From Parabacteroides goldsteinii DSM 19448 = WAL 12034 (lineage in GTDB: Bacteria; Bacteroidota; Bacteroidia; Bacteroidales; Tannerellaceae), in the NCBI RefSeq assembly GCF_000969835.1, contig NZ_KQ033913.1:1979480-2043479 (forward strand): a stretch of DNA of 64,000 bases, written 5' to 3'. Made by a program: the position numbers and the translations under genes. This document shows, piece after piece, positions 45,133 to 53,183 of this stretch (positions within the stretch are counted from its first letter, which is position 1; every line of letters begins with the position of its first letter). The notes under the pieces were generated by a model that saw nothing but the letters and a program-made list of their open reading frames with translations, ran no database searches and had not been told where the DNA came from.

Positions 45133-46370
45133 CAGCGTATGGCTAAAGCCTGTTTAATGTCGTTATACAAATCGTCGACCGGTTCGAGTCCGACCGACAG
45201 GCGGATTGTTTGCTGGCTGATATCCATTCCCTGCCGCTGCATTTCGGTGAAACTGCCATAGATGGTGCTTGCCGGATGGATAGCCAATGTCTTGTTGTCG
45301 AACAGGTTCGTGGCACGGCGGATCAGTTGCAGGCGGTTCATAAAGGCAAAGCAGGCCTCACGGGAAGGCAGGTCGAATGTCAGCATGGCTCCCGGATATT
45401 TTCCGAACTGGACAGTGCTCAGTTTATAATAAGGATTATCTTTCAGGCCGGTGTAATTGACCGACACAATACCTTCCAGCGTTTGCAGCCGGCCGGCTAG
45501 TTCCAGGCAAGTTGCTCCCTGCCGTTCGAAACGGAGAGGCATGGTTTCCAGTCCCAGCGTCTGCATGTAGGCAACCTGCGGCGTCATATAAGCGCCCAGG
45601 TTCCGGTGTATCTCCTTCCGGAGGCGGGCGGTGAAAGCGCGTTCGCCAAACTGTTCATACCAATGTTTCAGTGTGATAAAATGGCTCCAGTCGAAGGTCC
45701 CGTTATCAAGTATCAGACCTCCTATGCTTGTTGCCCCGCCGGAGATATATTTGGTGCTGGATACGATCTCGATATCTATACCAAAATCTTTTCCGTGGAA
45801 GACAGAGAAAGGAACGATCGTCGTGTCGGCGATCAAAGGTACTCCCGCCTCCTTTGCGATAGAAGATAACATCTTCAGGTCGGCCACTTCCAGCTGCGGA
45901 TTGGTAATCACTTCGAGAAAGATCGCACAGGTGTTGCAGTCGATATAGGCGCGGACCTCGTCGGGATCGGTCAGGTTACAGAAACGTGCCTCGATATCAA
46001 AGGTGGCCAGCGTCGTCTTCATCAATGACCAGGTATTGCCGAACAGATGCGGGGAAGTGACGATATTGGCTTTTGCACGCCCGATCGTCATCAACATATT
46101 GCAAATGGCAGCCATACCGGAATTGAGGGCGGTGACACTCATAGCTCCGGTAACGGACAGCACACGATCTTCAAAATATTGTACGGTCGGATTCGTAATC
46201 CTCGAATAAGCATGGTCGGACGTACGGCCACAGAAAGCGGCTTCCATCGCTTCGGCCGATTCGAACTCGTAAGCAGCAGTGTTATAGACCGGCATTGCCA
46301 ATGAGCCATAGGCGTCCGGCTTCTCGTAAGGCGTATGAAGCAAACGGGCTTCAAAACTATTTTCTTCCAT
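45132..46370 (-). CDS. Cys/Met-metabolism PLP enzyme (O-acetylhomoserine sulfhydrylase-like)
   Basis: This 412-aa fold-type I PLP enzyme of the Cys_Met_Meta_PP family has the PLP lysine at Lys207 in SSTKYISGG. The usual PLP-pyridine Asp is at 182 within ADTT, where most relatives have ADNT, a small deviation. YSRITNPT (~55-62) is typical of the family. The most likely reaction is sulfhydrylation of O-acetylhomoserine (MetY-like); cystathionine gamma-synthase or gamma-lyase activity cannot be excluded. A -7 box at 46408-46415 precedes it. It is transcribed with the response regulator. Confidence 0.88.
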   Translation of the reverse strand: MEENSFEARLLHTPYEKPDAYGSLAMPVYNTAAYEFESAEAMEAAFCGRTSDHAYSRITNPTVQYFEDRVLSVTGAMSVTALNSGMAAICNMLMTIGRAKANIVTSPHLFGNTWSLMKTTLATFDIEARFCNLTDPDEVRAYIDCNTCAIFLEVITNPQLEVADLKMLSSIAKEAGVPLIADTTIVPFSVFHGKDFGIDIEIVSSTKYISGGATSIGGLILDNGTFDWSHFITLKHWYEQFGERAFTARLRKEIHRNLGAYMTPQVAYMQTLGLETMPLRFERQGATCLELAGRLQTLEGIVSVNYTGLKDNPYYKLSTVQFGKYPGAMLTFDLPSREACFAFMNRLQLIRRATNLFDNKTLAIHPASTIYGSFTEMQRQGMDISQQTIRLSVGLEPVDDLYNDIKQALAIR

Positions 46371-46407
46371 TCTGTATTTTCCTCGTATAATTTTCTTTTT
46401 GCCGCTA

Positions 46408-46415
46408 CAAATGTA
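46408..46415 (-). promoter_or_regulatory. -7 box for the PLP enzyme/response regulator pair
   Basis: Minus-strand TACATTTG lies 38 bases before the ATG at 46370. Confidence 0.55.
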
Positions 46416-46479
46416 GGATTCATTTAGATGTAAAATAGAATTATCCGGTAAAAATTAGTACATCCAACTGTTAAATTGT

Positions 46480-46487
46480 ATCTTTGG
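46480..46487 (+). promoter_or_regulatory. -7 box for xthA
   Basis: TATCTTTG lies 32 bases before the xthA ATG, on the strand opposite the PLP-enzyme promoter. Confidence 0.6.
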
Positions 46488-46519
46488 ATTCCTATTAAAC
46501 GATCTAAAAGAGCTGTTAT

Positions 46520-47281
46520 ATGAAGATAATAACATACAATGTAAACGGCCTCCGCGCCGCTGTGGGAAAAGGCTTTCCGGAATGGTTAAAACAAGAGCAG
46601 CCCGATGTACTCTGCCTGCAGGAAACTAAACTTCAGCCGGATCAATTCCCGGCAGAGGCCTTTGCGGATTCAGGTTATAAACCTTACCTGTTCAGTGCCC
46701 AGAAGAAAGGTTATAGCGGGGTAGCTATCCTCACCCGTCAGGAACCCGATCATGTGGAAATAGGAATGGGCATAGAAAAATATGATAACGAAGGCCGTTT
46801 TATCCGTGCGGATTATGGTGACCTGTCAATTGTCAGTGTCTACCATCCTTCCGGAACCAGTGGTGATGAACGCCAGGCCTTTAAAATGGAGTGGCTGGAA
46901 GATTTCCAGAAGTATGTAGTGGAATTACAGAAAACACGTAAGAATCTGATTCTTTGCGGCGACTATAATATCTGTCATGAACCGATAGACATTCATGATC
47001 CGGTACGCAATGCGACTAACAGCGGTTTCCTTCCCGAAGAGCGCGAATGGATGACACGGTTTCTGGATGCGGGATTTATCGACACATTCCGCCATCTCAA
47101 TCCGGAAAAGCAACAATATACATGGTGGAGCTATCGTTTCAACGCCCGTAAAAACAATAAAGGCTGGCGTATCGATTACTGCATGGTCAGCGAACCGGTA
47201 AAACCGTTGCTGAAATCGGCTTATATTCTGAATGATGCCGTGCATTCAGATCATTGCCCGGCGGTATTGGAGATTGAATAA
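46520..47281 (+). CDS. xthA: Exodeoxyribonuclease III (AP endonuclease)
   Basis: This 253-aa protein of the EEP nuclease superfamily has Asn9 in YNVNGLRA, Glu35 in LQETKLQ, a CGDYNI strand with the catalytic Asp/Asn pair at about residues 151-153, and a C-terminal HSDHCPA motif with His245. It acts in base excision repair by cutting at abasic sites and trimming 3' ends. Length and motifs are normal. It is followed by a hairpin terminator at 47303-47323. Confidence 0.96.
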   Translation: MKIITYNVNGLRAAVGKGFPEWLKQEQPDVLCLQETKLQPDQFPAEAFADSGYKPYLFSAQKKGYSGVAILTRQEPDHVEIGMGIEKYDNEGRFIRADYGDLSIVSVYHPSGTSGDERQAFKMEWLEDFQKYVVELQKTRKNLILCGDYNICHEPIDIHDPVRNATNSGFLPEEREWMTRFLDAGFIDTFRHLNPEKQQYTWWSYRFNARKNNKGWRIDYCMVSEPVKPLLKSAYILNDAVHSDHCPAVLEIE

Positions 47282-47302
47282 AAGACAGAAAGTATATATG
47301 AA

Positions 47303-47323
47303 AGGGGAGAATATATCTCCCCT
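47303..47323. terminator. Terminator between convergent xthA and acetyltransferase genes
   Basis: AGGGGAGA (47303-47310) and TCTCCCCT (47316-47323) form an 8-bp stem with loop ATATA, followed by a T-rich stretch on the plus strand. Confidence 0.65.
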
Positions 47324-47330
47324 CTTCTCT

Positions 47331-47885
47331 TTATTCACGCCAATACTCCGGCTTGTCCAGTGCATCAGCGCATCTTACCTTTCCTTTAGGAATACTTCCT
47401 GCTTCCGAAGTAAGGGATTGATACATCCAACAATCAGCATAGATATCTTCAATCGGATAAGGAGGCGGATAACCGGCTTCTTCTGCATTCCCTTTAAAAC
47501 CATGGCGGGGATAATACTCTTTATGCCCCAGCACAAAAACCATCTCCACTCCCATCTCCTTCAATATCCGATGGCCTTCCCGGATCAGCAAACCTCCGAG
47601 ACCTTGTTTCTGATACTCCGGCTTTACGGCCAAAGGAGCCAGGATATAAACAGAAGGTGAAGGATTGCTCCCCTCCAATGAGGCCTTTGTAAAAAGGATA
47701 TGGCCTATAGCCTCCCCCTGATAACAGGCAAGCAACGAGACGTAAGGTTCTGCTGTCTGATCTGCCAAAAGGTCTTCCACCAGTACGGCCTCGCCATCTT
47801 CACCGAAAGCGAGTCGTTCAACGTTCATTACATCGTTAAAATCGTCAGAAGTAGCCCTCCTGACTTGCACGTCGTTTAAATTCAT
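47331..47885 (-). CDS. GNAT-family N-acetyltransferase
   Basis: This 184-aa acetyl-CoA-dependent acetyltransferase has the acetyl-CoA-binding motif at ~95-108 (PEYQKQGLGGLLIREG), an upstream LAPLAVKP strand, and YYPRHGFKG near 122, as in YhbS-like proteins. The substrate is unknown. The gene stands alone, convergent with xthA, and its upstream region contains two hairpins. Confidence 0.9.
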   Translation of the reverse strand: MNLNDVQVRRATSDDFNDVMNVERLAFGEDGEAVLVEDLLADQTAEPYVSLLACYQGEAIGHILFTKASLEGSNPSPSVYILAPLAVKPEYQKQGLGGLLIREGHRILKEMGVEMVFVLGHKEYYPRHGFKGNAEEAGYPPPYPIEDIYADCWMYQSLTSEAGSIPKGKVRCADALDKPEYWRE

Positions 47886-47962
47886 GACTATGATATATTA
47901 AATGGTTACTATGCTCCCTTATGGGAACAGTTTTTATCTATAAAAGGATATAATAATAAGGC

Positions 47963-48022
47963 CCGGATGAAGATGTATATCCGGAGTATTGAAGTGACCA
48001 GCCTATAAAGAGTTATAGGCTG
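47963..48022. other. Two hairpins in the gap between acetyltransferase and SGNH hydrolase genes
   Basis: CCGGAT (47963-47968) pairs with ATCCGG (47979-47984). CAGCCTATAA (47999-48008) pairs perfectly with TTATAGGCTG (48013-48022) around AGAG. No T-run follows on either strand. They lie downstream of the SGNH gene on the minus strand and may be its 3' end structure or a leader for the acetyltransferase. Confidence 0.5.
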
Positions 48023-48107
48023 TTATTAAGCACTTATAGATGTAGAAAGTAGTGTTTTCAAAAAACTGTTTTTATAATTCGGGAGCAAATATAGCAAAAT
48101 AATCCGG

Positions 48108-48779
48108 TTAGTAACCACTCAGTGCCGGAAGAAGTATCTTTTCCATGATCTTATATCCGCCCAAAGTAGGGTGCACGCCGTCTTTGGAATATTTCTCCGG
48201 CAAACCTCCCCGCTCATCCGCCAATTGAGAATGATAATCTATATAAGTAAAGCCGTTACGGTCTGCATAAGCCTTAATCATTTTATTCAGTTCGATAATT
48301 TTATCGGCAGGTTCCAGTCCTTTACGCCAGCCGAAATCATAGGCGGGCAAGACAGAACAAAGAATTACATCGATATGGTTTGCTTTTGCCAATTCGGTCA
48401 TAGATATGATATTTCCCAGTATATTTTCCTGAGAGATATATCCGTTGTTTTGGGCAATATCATTGGTCCCGGCCTGGATTACAACAGCCTTCGGTTTGAG
48501 GTTGATTACATCTGCACGAAACCGCACCAGCATTTGCGCCGTCGTTTGTCCGCTGATACCTCTGCCGATAAAGCCATTGTTCTTAAAGAAAAGCGAATCG
48601 TTATTCCACCAGCCTTCCGTAATCGAATTTCCCATGAATACCACTTTAGATGGGAGTTCTACCGTTTTATTAAGTTCAGCATACCGGCCAAAATTGGCCC
48701 AATCTTTCTCCTGGCCTAAAAGAGAGGAGGCAGCCAATGCACACACAACCAGCATCAGCCATTTCTTAAAGTTCTTCAT
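48108..48779 (-). CDS. Exported SGNH/GDSL-family hydrolase (esterase-like)
   Basis: This 223-aa protein has a signal peptide (~1-22). The four SGNH blocks are visible: block I FMGNSITEGW (~48-57, Ser nucleophile), block II GISGQTTAQML (~73-83), block III AGTNDIAQNN (~103-112), and block V DGVHPTLGGY (~201-210, Asp-His). Such enzymes remove acetyl or other acyl groups from carbohydrates or lipids; the substrate here is unknown. It is not part of a PUL. Confidence 0.92.
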   Translation of the reverse strand: MKNFKKWLMLVVCALAASSLLGQEKDWANFGRYAELNKTVELPSKVVFMGNSITEGWWNNDSLFFKNNGFIGRGISGQTTAQMLVRFRADVINLKPKAVVIQAGTNDIAQNNGYISQENILGNIISMTELAKANHIDVILCSVLPAYDFGWRKGLEPADKIIELNKMIKAYADRNGFTYIDYHSQLADERGGLPEKYSKDGVHPTLGGYKIMEKILLPALSGY

Positions 48780-48808
48780 AACATGATTTTATTAAGTTAC
48801 ATGAGATA

Positions 48809-48837
48809 CAAAAATAATTCTTTTATCCTTATCTTTG
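48809..48837. promoter_or_regulatory. Divergent -7 boxes for SGNH hydrolase and DUF2490 genes
   Basis: Minus-strand TATTTTTG (48809-48816) serves the hydrolase gene (ATG 48779), and plus-strand TATCTTTG (48830-48837) serves the DUF2490 gene (ATG 48872). Both fit TAnnTTTG. Confidence 0.55.
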
Positions 48838-48871
48838 CCCTAAATCTAAATTAAAAACACATCATATTCTT

Positions 48872-49540
48872 ATGAAAAACTATTTCAAGAGAAATTGTTT
48901 CTTTATTCTATTCGTCTTTTTGATGTTTCAGAGTCATTCTACTTTGTGGGCAATGGATGGTGCCGGAATGGCATTCAAGGTTAGTCTGTCGGGAAAGATT
49001 TATCATAAGTTTTCTTTTTTACTGGAAGAGGATATCCGTCCGAAATCAAACTTCAAACAGGCGGAGTGGTTTCTGACAACAGGAGAAATCAACTATACAT
49101 TCAACCGGTATCTGAAAGCCGGAGTAGCCTATATGTTACTTAACCAGTACAAGGCTTCCGAAGAGTTACGGAACAGATATTATGTGTATGCTTCGGGAAA
49201 ATATCCTGTCGGCAACTTTGTCCTGTCTCTTCGCGAACGATTCCAGAGTACTTATAAAACAGGCGCCGAACATCCCAAGAATTATCTCCGGACAATGCTC
49301 ACCCTCTCCTACAAGATCAGTAAAACGGATTTCTCCCCTTTTGCTTATGCCGAAATATTTAATGACACAGGCTATCAGGGTAATATGCACACAGACAGGA
49401 TTCGCCTCTCAGCCGGAAGCGATTATAAGATAAACAAACAAAACGCATTGCAGTTATATTACCGTTACCATATATTCAACGTATATGATCCGGTCAATTA
49501 TAAACATGCAATAGGGCTGACCTACTCACACAGGTTCTAA
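48872..49540 (+). CDS. DUF2490-like outer-membrane beta-barrel protein
   Basis: This 222-aa protein has a signal peptide (~1-28, ending LWA). The mature part alternates aromatic and polar residues in repeated strands (YHKFSFLLEEDIRPKSNF, LRTMLTLSYKISK, ALQLYYRYHIFNVYDP) and ends in an aromatic residue (YSHRF), which is typical of small outer-membrane barrels of the DUF2490 type. The function is unknown. It is transcribed from its own promoter. Confidence 0.8.
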   Translation: MKNYFKRNCFFILFVFLMFQSHSTLWAMDGAGMAFKVSLSGKIYHKFSFLLEEDIRPKSNFKQAEWFLTTGEINYTFNRYLKAGVAYMLLNQYKASEELRNRYYVYASGKYPVGNFVLSLRERFQSTYKTGAEHPKNYLRTMLTLSYKISKTDFSPFAYAEIFNDTGYQGNMHTDRIRLSAGSDYKINKQNALQLYYRYHIFNVYDPVNYKHAIGLTYSHRF

Positions 49541-49549
49541 AAAAATAAC

Positions 49550-49557
49550 TATCTTTG
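49550..49557 (+). promoter_or_regulatory. -7 box for the queuosine-precursor transporter
   Basis: TATCTTTG matches TAnnTTTG and predicts a start near 49564, just upstream of the riboswitch hairpins. Confidence 0.55.
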
Positions 49558-49587
49558 CAGCCGGAATTTAATTTATAGACATGATAC

Positions 49588-49636
49588 GGAAAGTTTTTGC
49601 TTTCCCGAGTGCTTGATAAACCTCGTAAAAAACAAG
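49588..49636 (+). promoter_or_regulatory. Probable preQ1-I riboswitch
   Basis: P1 pairs CGAG (49606-49609) with CTCG (49622-49625). The loop segment CTTG (49612-49615) is complementary to CAAG (49633-49636) in the A-rich tail (TAAAAAACAAG), giving the preQ1-I pseudoknot. C49621, just before the 3' strand of P1, matches the ligand-pairing C17 of the B. subtilis aptamer, and the spacing from P2 to this C (six bases) is the same. A further hairpin GGAAAG/CTTTCC (49588-49605) precedes it. The tail ends four bases before the ATG, so ligand binding could hide the ribosome site. Confidence 0.75.
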
Positions 49637-49640
49637 AATT

Positions 49641-50324
49641 ATGCAGAAGACAACTGTAACAATCCCATTTATGCTGCTTGGCATCCTGTTCAATATATGC
49701 CTGGTAGCGTCCAATCTTTTAGAGACGAAAGTCGTACAGGTATTTGGTATTACTGCTACAGCCGGACTGATCGTATTCCCTATTTCCTATATTATCAATG
49801 ATTGTATTGCCGAAGTATGGGGATTTAAGAAAGCGCGTTTGATTATCTGGAGCGGATTTGCTTCTAACTTCCTCGTTATCGGATTTGCACAACTGGCAGT
49901 CATGTTGCCTGCCGCCCCGTTTTGGGAAGGGGAAGAAGGTTTTAACTTCGTCTTTGGAATGGCTCCGCGCATTGCGATTGCAAGTCTGATCGCTTTTCTG
50001 GTCGGCTCGTTCCTGAATGCGTATGTGATGAGTAAGATGAAGATTGCTTCCAAAGGGAAAAACTTTTCTTTACGTGCGATCGCTTCGACATTAGTGGGTG
50101 AGAGTGCCGATTCGATGATTTTCTTTCCGATCGCTTTTGCCGGATTGATTCCCTGCAAAGAATTATTAATCATGATCGGGACACAGGCGGTTCTGAAATC
50201 CCTCTATGAAGTGATCATTCTTCCAGTAACGATCCGCGTAGTAAAATACATAAAGAAGGTGGACGGTAGCGATGTCTATGATATCGGAACTTCTTATAAT
50301 GTTTTGAAGGTAAAGGATATTTAA
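49641..50324 (+). CDS. yhhQ: Queuosine precursor transporter (YhhQ/QueT family)
   Basis: This 227-aa membrane protein has about six transmembrane segments. Family signs: NLLETKVVQVFGITATAGLIVFP (~25-47), SYIINDCIAEVWGFKKAR (~48-65) and LVGESADSMIFFPIAFAG (~152-169). It imports preQ0/preQ1-type precursors for the tRNA base queuosine. The start ATG at 49641 follows the A-rich tail of the probable preQ1 riboswitch, a regulator that makes sense for this gene. Confidence 0.93.
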   Translation: MQKTTVTIPFMLLGILFNICLVASNLLETKVVQVFGITATAGLIVFPISYIINDCIAEVWGFKKARLIIWSGFASNFLVIGFAQLAVMLPAAPFWEGEEGFNFVFGMAPRIAIASLIAFLVGSFLNAYVMSKMKIASKGKNFSLRAIASTLVGESADSMIFFPIAFAGLIPCKELLIMIGTQAVLKSLYEVIILPVTIRVVKYIKKVDGSDVYDIGTSYNVLKVKDI

Positions 50325-50347
50325 TTACCTGGCTGGTTTCATTATCT

Positions 50348-50368
50348 CATCGGCATGGGATGCCGATG
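50348..50368. terminator. Hairpin between convergent yhhQ and HAD genes
   Basis: CATCGGCA (50348-50355) and TGCCGATG (50361-50368) form a perfect 8-bp stem with loop TGGGA, 24 bases after yhhQ. There is no T-run, so termination is probable but not certain. Confidence 0.5.
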
Positions 50369-50425
50369 TCAGTCGACCAGGATAGTAACCTCAGCATCAT
50401 AGCCATATAATGCTAGCCACTTCGC

Positions 50426-51040
50426 TTATTTAAACAAATGCGACCAGTCTTCCCGCGGCTGGGGAGTATAGGTACGAATACCAAGCGCCTCCGCCGTACG
50501 ACAGTTAGGTACGGCATCATCCAGGAATAAGGTTTCTTCCGGATTGATACCGGCATCTTTCAAGACATATTCAAATATATCGGCATTGGGCTTGACCATG
50601 TTCAACTCATAGGAAAGGTATATCTTTCCGAAAAAGTCTTCGGCATGATGTCCTTTATAGGCAAAGCTATTCTTCTCGGCCCATTGCCAGTGGATCTCAT
50701 TCGTATTACTGAGAAGCATCGTATTGTATCTGGAACGAAGGTCCATCAATAAATCGAGTTTGTAGGCGGGTATATCATCGAGCATGGCAATCCAGGCAGC
50801 ATCGATCTGTTCATCGGTCAGGCGCTGCTGGGTAAGGTGACGGATACCGTCCCTGAACTCGGCAGAGGTGATAGTTCCCATCTCTATCTGCATAAACAGG
50901 TCTTTACTGTTCAGGATGCAGTCGCGGACATCGGGCACACCAAAACTTTCAAAGGCCTCCACACAGCGGTTGCGGGTCAGATTAATGATCACTCCGCCAA
51001 AGTCTATAATCAGATTCTTTATTCCTTCCATACTCATCAA
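50426..51040 (-). CDS. HAD-superfamily hydrolase (class IA, YihX-like)
   Basis: This 204-aa phosphatase-like protein has motif I IIDFGGVII (~11-19, Asp13; the second acidic residue of the usual DxD is Gly, as in YihX-type members), motif II LLSNTNE (~108-114), a Lys in MVKPNADIF, and motif IV FLDDAVPN (~169-176). It is probably a small-molecule phosphatase such as for sugar phosphates. It lies 6 bases after the potD-like gene in the same direction, so it may be read through from the pot operon. Confidence 0.88.
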   Translation of the reverse strand: MMSMEGIKNLIIDFGGVIINLTRNRCVEAFESFGVPDVRDCILNSKDLFMQIEMGTITSAEFRDGIRHLTQQRLTDEQIDAAWIAMLDDIPAYKLDLLMDLRSRYNTMLLSNTNEIHWQWAEKNSFAYKGHHAEDFFGKIYLSYELNMVKPNADIFEYVLKDAGINPEETLFLDDAVPNCRTAEALGIRTYTPQPREDWSHLFK

Positions 51041-51046
51041 TAATAA

Positions 51047-52375
51047 TTACCAGCGTCTGCGACGTCTGCGGTGACGCTGTTTTTGTTTATAATCACGTAT
51101 TCTGCGGTAGACTACCCAGACAAATAACAAACCGAACACAGCAAAGATCAACAGGACAATACCGGTATTCAGGTTATCGCCTTTCACACGGCTCCACATT
51201 TCCAGCACAAGCTCCGTCTCATCGCCAAAGTCACGGATCATAGCACAACGTTCCACCACTTTATGATCGGGATATTGTACCGGATTGATCCGGATACTGT
51301 CGTTTCCGGGACCAAAGAAATAGCTGAGATCAGAAAACTCCTCGATTGTCGTATCTATTTTTGCCTCCAGTATCTCCGGTGTGGCAACGGCACTTACATA
51401 ACCATTGGCATCCATATTGCGCAAGGCAATGTCCGGACGGCAAAGATAATCCAAAAAATAACTGGCAGCCTTCACATTGCGGGCATATTTGGGGATTGCC
51501 CAGCCATCATACCAGATATTACTACCTTCGAGCGGCACTTCATAACCCAGCTCCACTCCTACGGCATCGGCTTCTTCCATTGCCCAGACGGCATCTCCGC
51601 TCCAGGTAAGGTTCAGCCAGGCCTTGTTTTTGGTCATCATCTCCTTACCGAAGTCGGCTTCCCATCCGGCAATATTGGGTTTCATGCGTTTCAGGTAATC
51701 CTCGGCAATAGCGATTGCTTCAGGGGAGTTGTCGTTCATCAATTGTTCTACCGTAACGGTTCCGTCAGCAAGTTCCTTGGCATGAGCATAAATGATGGCA
51801 GTACCATAGGCATCGCGATAACTGTCTTTCATTAGGATCTTGTTCTTATACTTGGGATTCCACAGGCAATCCCAGGTCATCACTTCATCCTTTGAAACAA
51901 ATTTCTTATTATAGAGCAAGCCTGCCGTGCCCCACATATAAGGGACAACGTAGTCGGTCGTTTTCATTCCCGGCTGGCTCAGTTTATTGAGTTGTTCCTG
52001 GATATACGGAGAAATGTTATTCAGGTAATCGGGCGTTTTTCCAAAGTTACGGTCAATGGGAAACAACAGCTTTTTCTTCAGCATACGTTCGATGATATAT
52101 TCCGAAGGACATATCAGGTCGAAATCTTCGTGACCGCGCTCCACCTTGGTCAACATGATCTCGTTAATGTCGAATACCTGGTAAATGATACGAATATCCT
52201 CTCCCGTCTGCTCCTTATACCAGACCGGAAATTCATCCAGAATATCTTCATCGATATAATCCGCCCAGTTATAAATTTTCAATATCTTACTGCGCTCTTT
52301 TTCCGTACGTGCACAGGACGAAAATACGCCCAGGCAAGCGACAAGTACGCATATTATTTTAATTAGTCTATTCAT
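51047..52375 (-). CDS. potD: Polyamine-binding lipoprotein with C-terminal membrane anchor (PotD-like)
   Basis: This 442-aa protein of the spermidine/putrescine-binding PBP2 family (KIYNWADYIDEDIL, WGTAGLLYNKKF, NIWYDGWAIPKYA) has the lipobox VFSSC (Cys21). Unusually it ends in a hydrophobic segment (~400-422, NTGIVLLIFAVFGLLFVWVVY) and an Arg-rich tail (final ~20 residues, ending RRRRRRW). That adds a second membrane anchor, and the protein is longer than E. coli PotD (~348 aa). It delivers polyamine to the PotBC permease. It is last of potABCD in transcription order. Confidence 0.9.
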   Translation of the reverse strand: MNRLIKIICVLVACLGVFSSCARTEKERSKILKIYNWADYIDEDILDEFPVWYKEQTGEDIRIIYQVFDINEIMLTKVERGHEDFDLICPSEYIIERMLKKKLLFPIDRNFGKTPDYLNNISPYIQEQLNKLSQPGMKTTDYVVPYMWGTAGLLYNKKFVSKDEVMTWDCLWNPKYKNKILMKDSYRDAYGTAIIYAHAKELADGTVTVEQLMNDNSPEAIAIAEDYLKRMKPNIAGWEADFGKEMMTKNKAWLNLTWSGDAVWAMEEADAVGVELGYEVPLEGSNIWYDGWAIPKYARNVKAASYFLDYLCRPDIALRNMDANGYVSAVATPEILEAKIDTTIEEFSDLSYFFGPGNDSIRINPVQYPDHKVVERCAMIRDFGDETELVLEMWSRVKGDNLNTGIVLLIFAVFGLLFVWVVYRRIRDYKQKQRHRRRRRRW

Positions 52376-52394
52376 ACCCTACTCCTGTTTGACA

Positions 52395-53183
52395 TTATTT
52401 AGCGGCTTTATCAGCTCTCTTATTTATCACAATCAGCAACACCAGTACGGTGACAAAGATGATTGTGGACAACGGACGCAGTTCAGGAGTAAGTCCTCCC
52501 TTCCGGGCATCCGCATAGATAAAGGTTGAAAGTGTCTCCAGTCCTTCGTTACCGATAGTAAAGATCGTGACGGCGAAGTCGTCGATCGAAAGCGTGAAAG
52601 CCAGGATAAAACCACTGATCATTCCAGGCCATATCTCCGGCATAATCACTTTGCGCAGTGCCTGAAACGGGGTTGCACCCAGATCAAGCGCAGCTTCATA
52701 CACATTCTGGTTCATCTTTTTCAGACGGGGCATCACACTCAATACAACATAAGGAGTACAGAATGAAATATGCGCCAGCACGACTGTAGTAAATCCCTGC
52801 GAAATACCGAAACTGACAAACAACAGGAACAGGGAAACACCGGTTATGATATCTGCATTCATCATCGGTATGGCATTTCCGAAGTTCATGATTCTACGCG
52901 AACGGCTTCTCAGGTTGAATATACCGATAGCAGCAATACTTCCCAGGATTGTCGAGATAGATGCAGCCAGCATGGCAATGGCAAATGTATTCCACAAAGC
53001 ACCTACCAGCGAACGCTGCACGCCTCCGGTAAACAAGGAAGTATACAATTTTGTTGAAAATCCCGTCCAGTTACCCAGCACCTTCGCTTCGGTAAATGAA
53101 AAGATCATAATGATCAGGATCGGAGAATAAAGCAGGATAAGAAGCAACCACAGATAGGCCTTCGCCATTATTTTCGTCATCAT
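52395..53183 (-). CDS. potC: Polyamine ABC transporter permease PotC
   Basis: This 262-aa inner-membrane permease has six predicted helices and the ABC-permease EAA loop (YEAALDLGATPFQALRKVIMPEIWPG, ~160-185). Start: its ATG overlaps the potB stop by 4 bases, showing translational coupling. It works with PotA, PotB and the membrane-anchored PotD to import spermidine/putrescine. Confidence 0.94.
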   Translation of the reverse strand: MMTKIMAKAYLWLLLILLYSPILIIMIFSFTEAKVLGNWTGFSTKLYTSLFTGGVQRSLVGALWNTFAIAMLAASISTILGSIAAIGIFNLRSRSRRIMNFGNAIPMMNADIITGVSLFLLFVSFGISQGFTTVVLAHISFCTPYVVLSVMPRLKKMNQNVYEAALDLGATPFQALRKVIMPEIWPGMISGFILAFTLSIDDFAVTIFTIGNEGLETLSTFIYADARKGGLTPELRPLSTIIFVTVLVLLIVINKRADKAAK

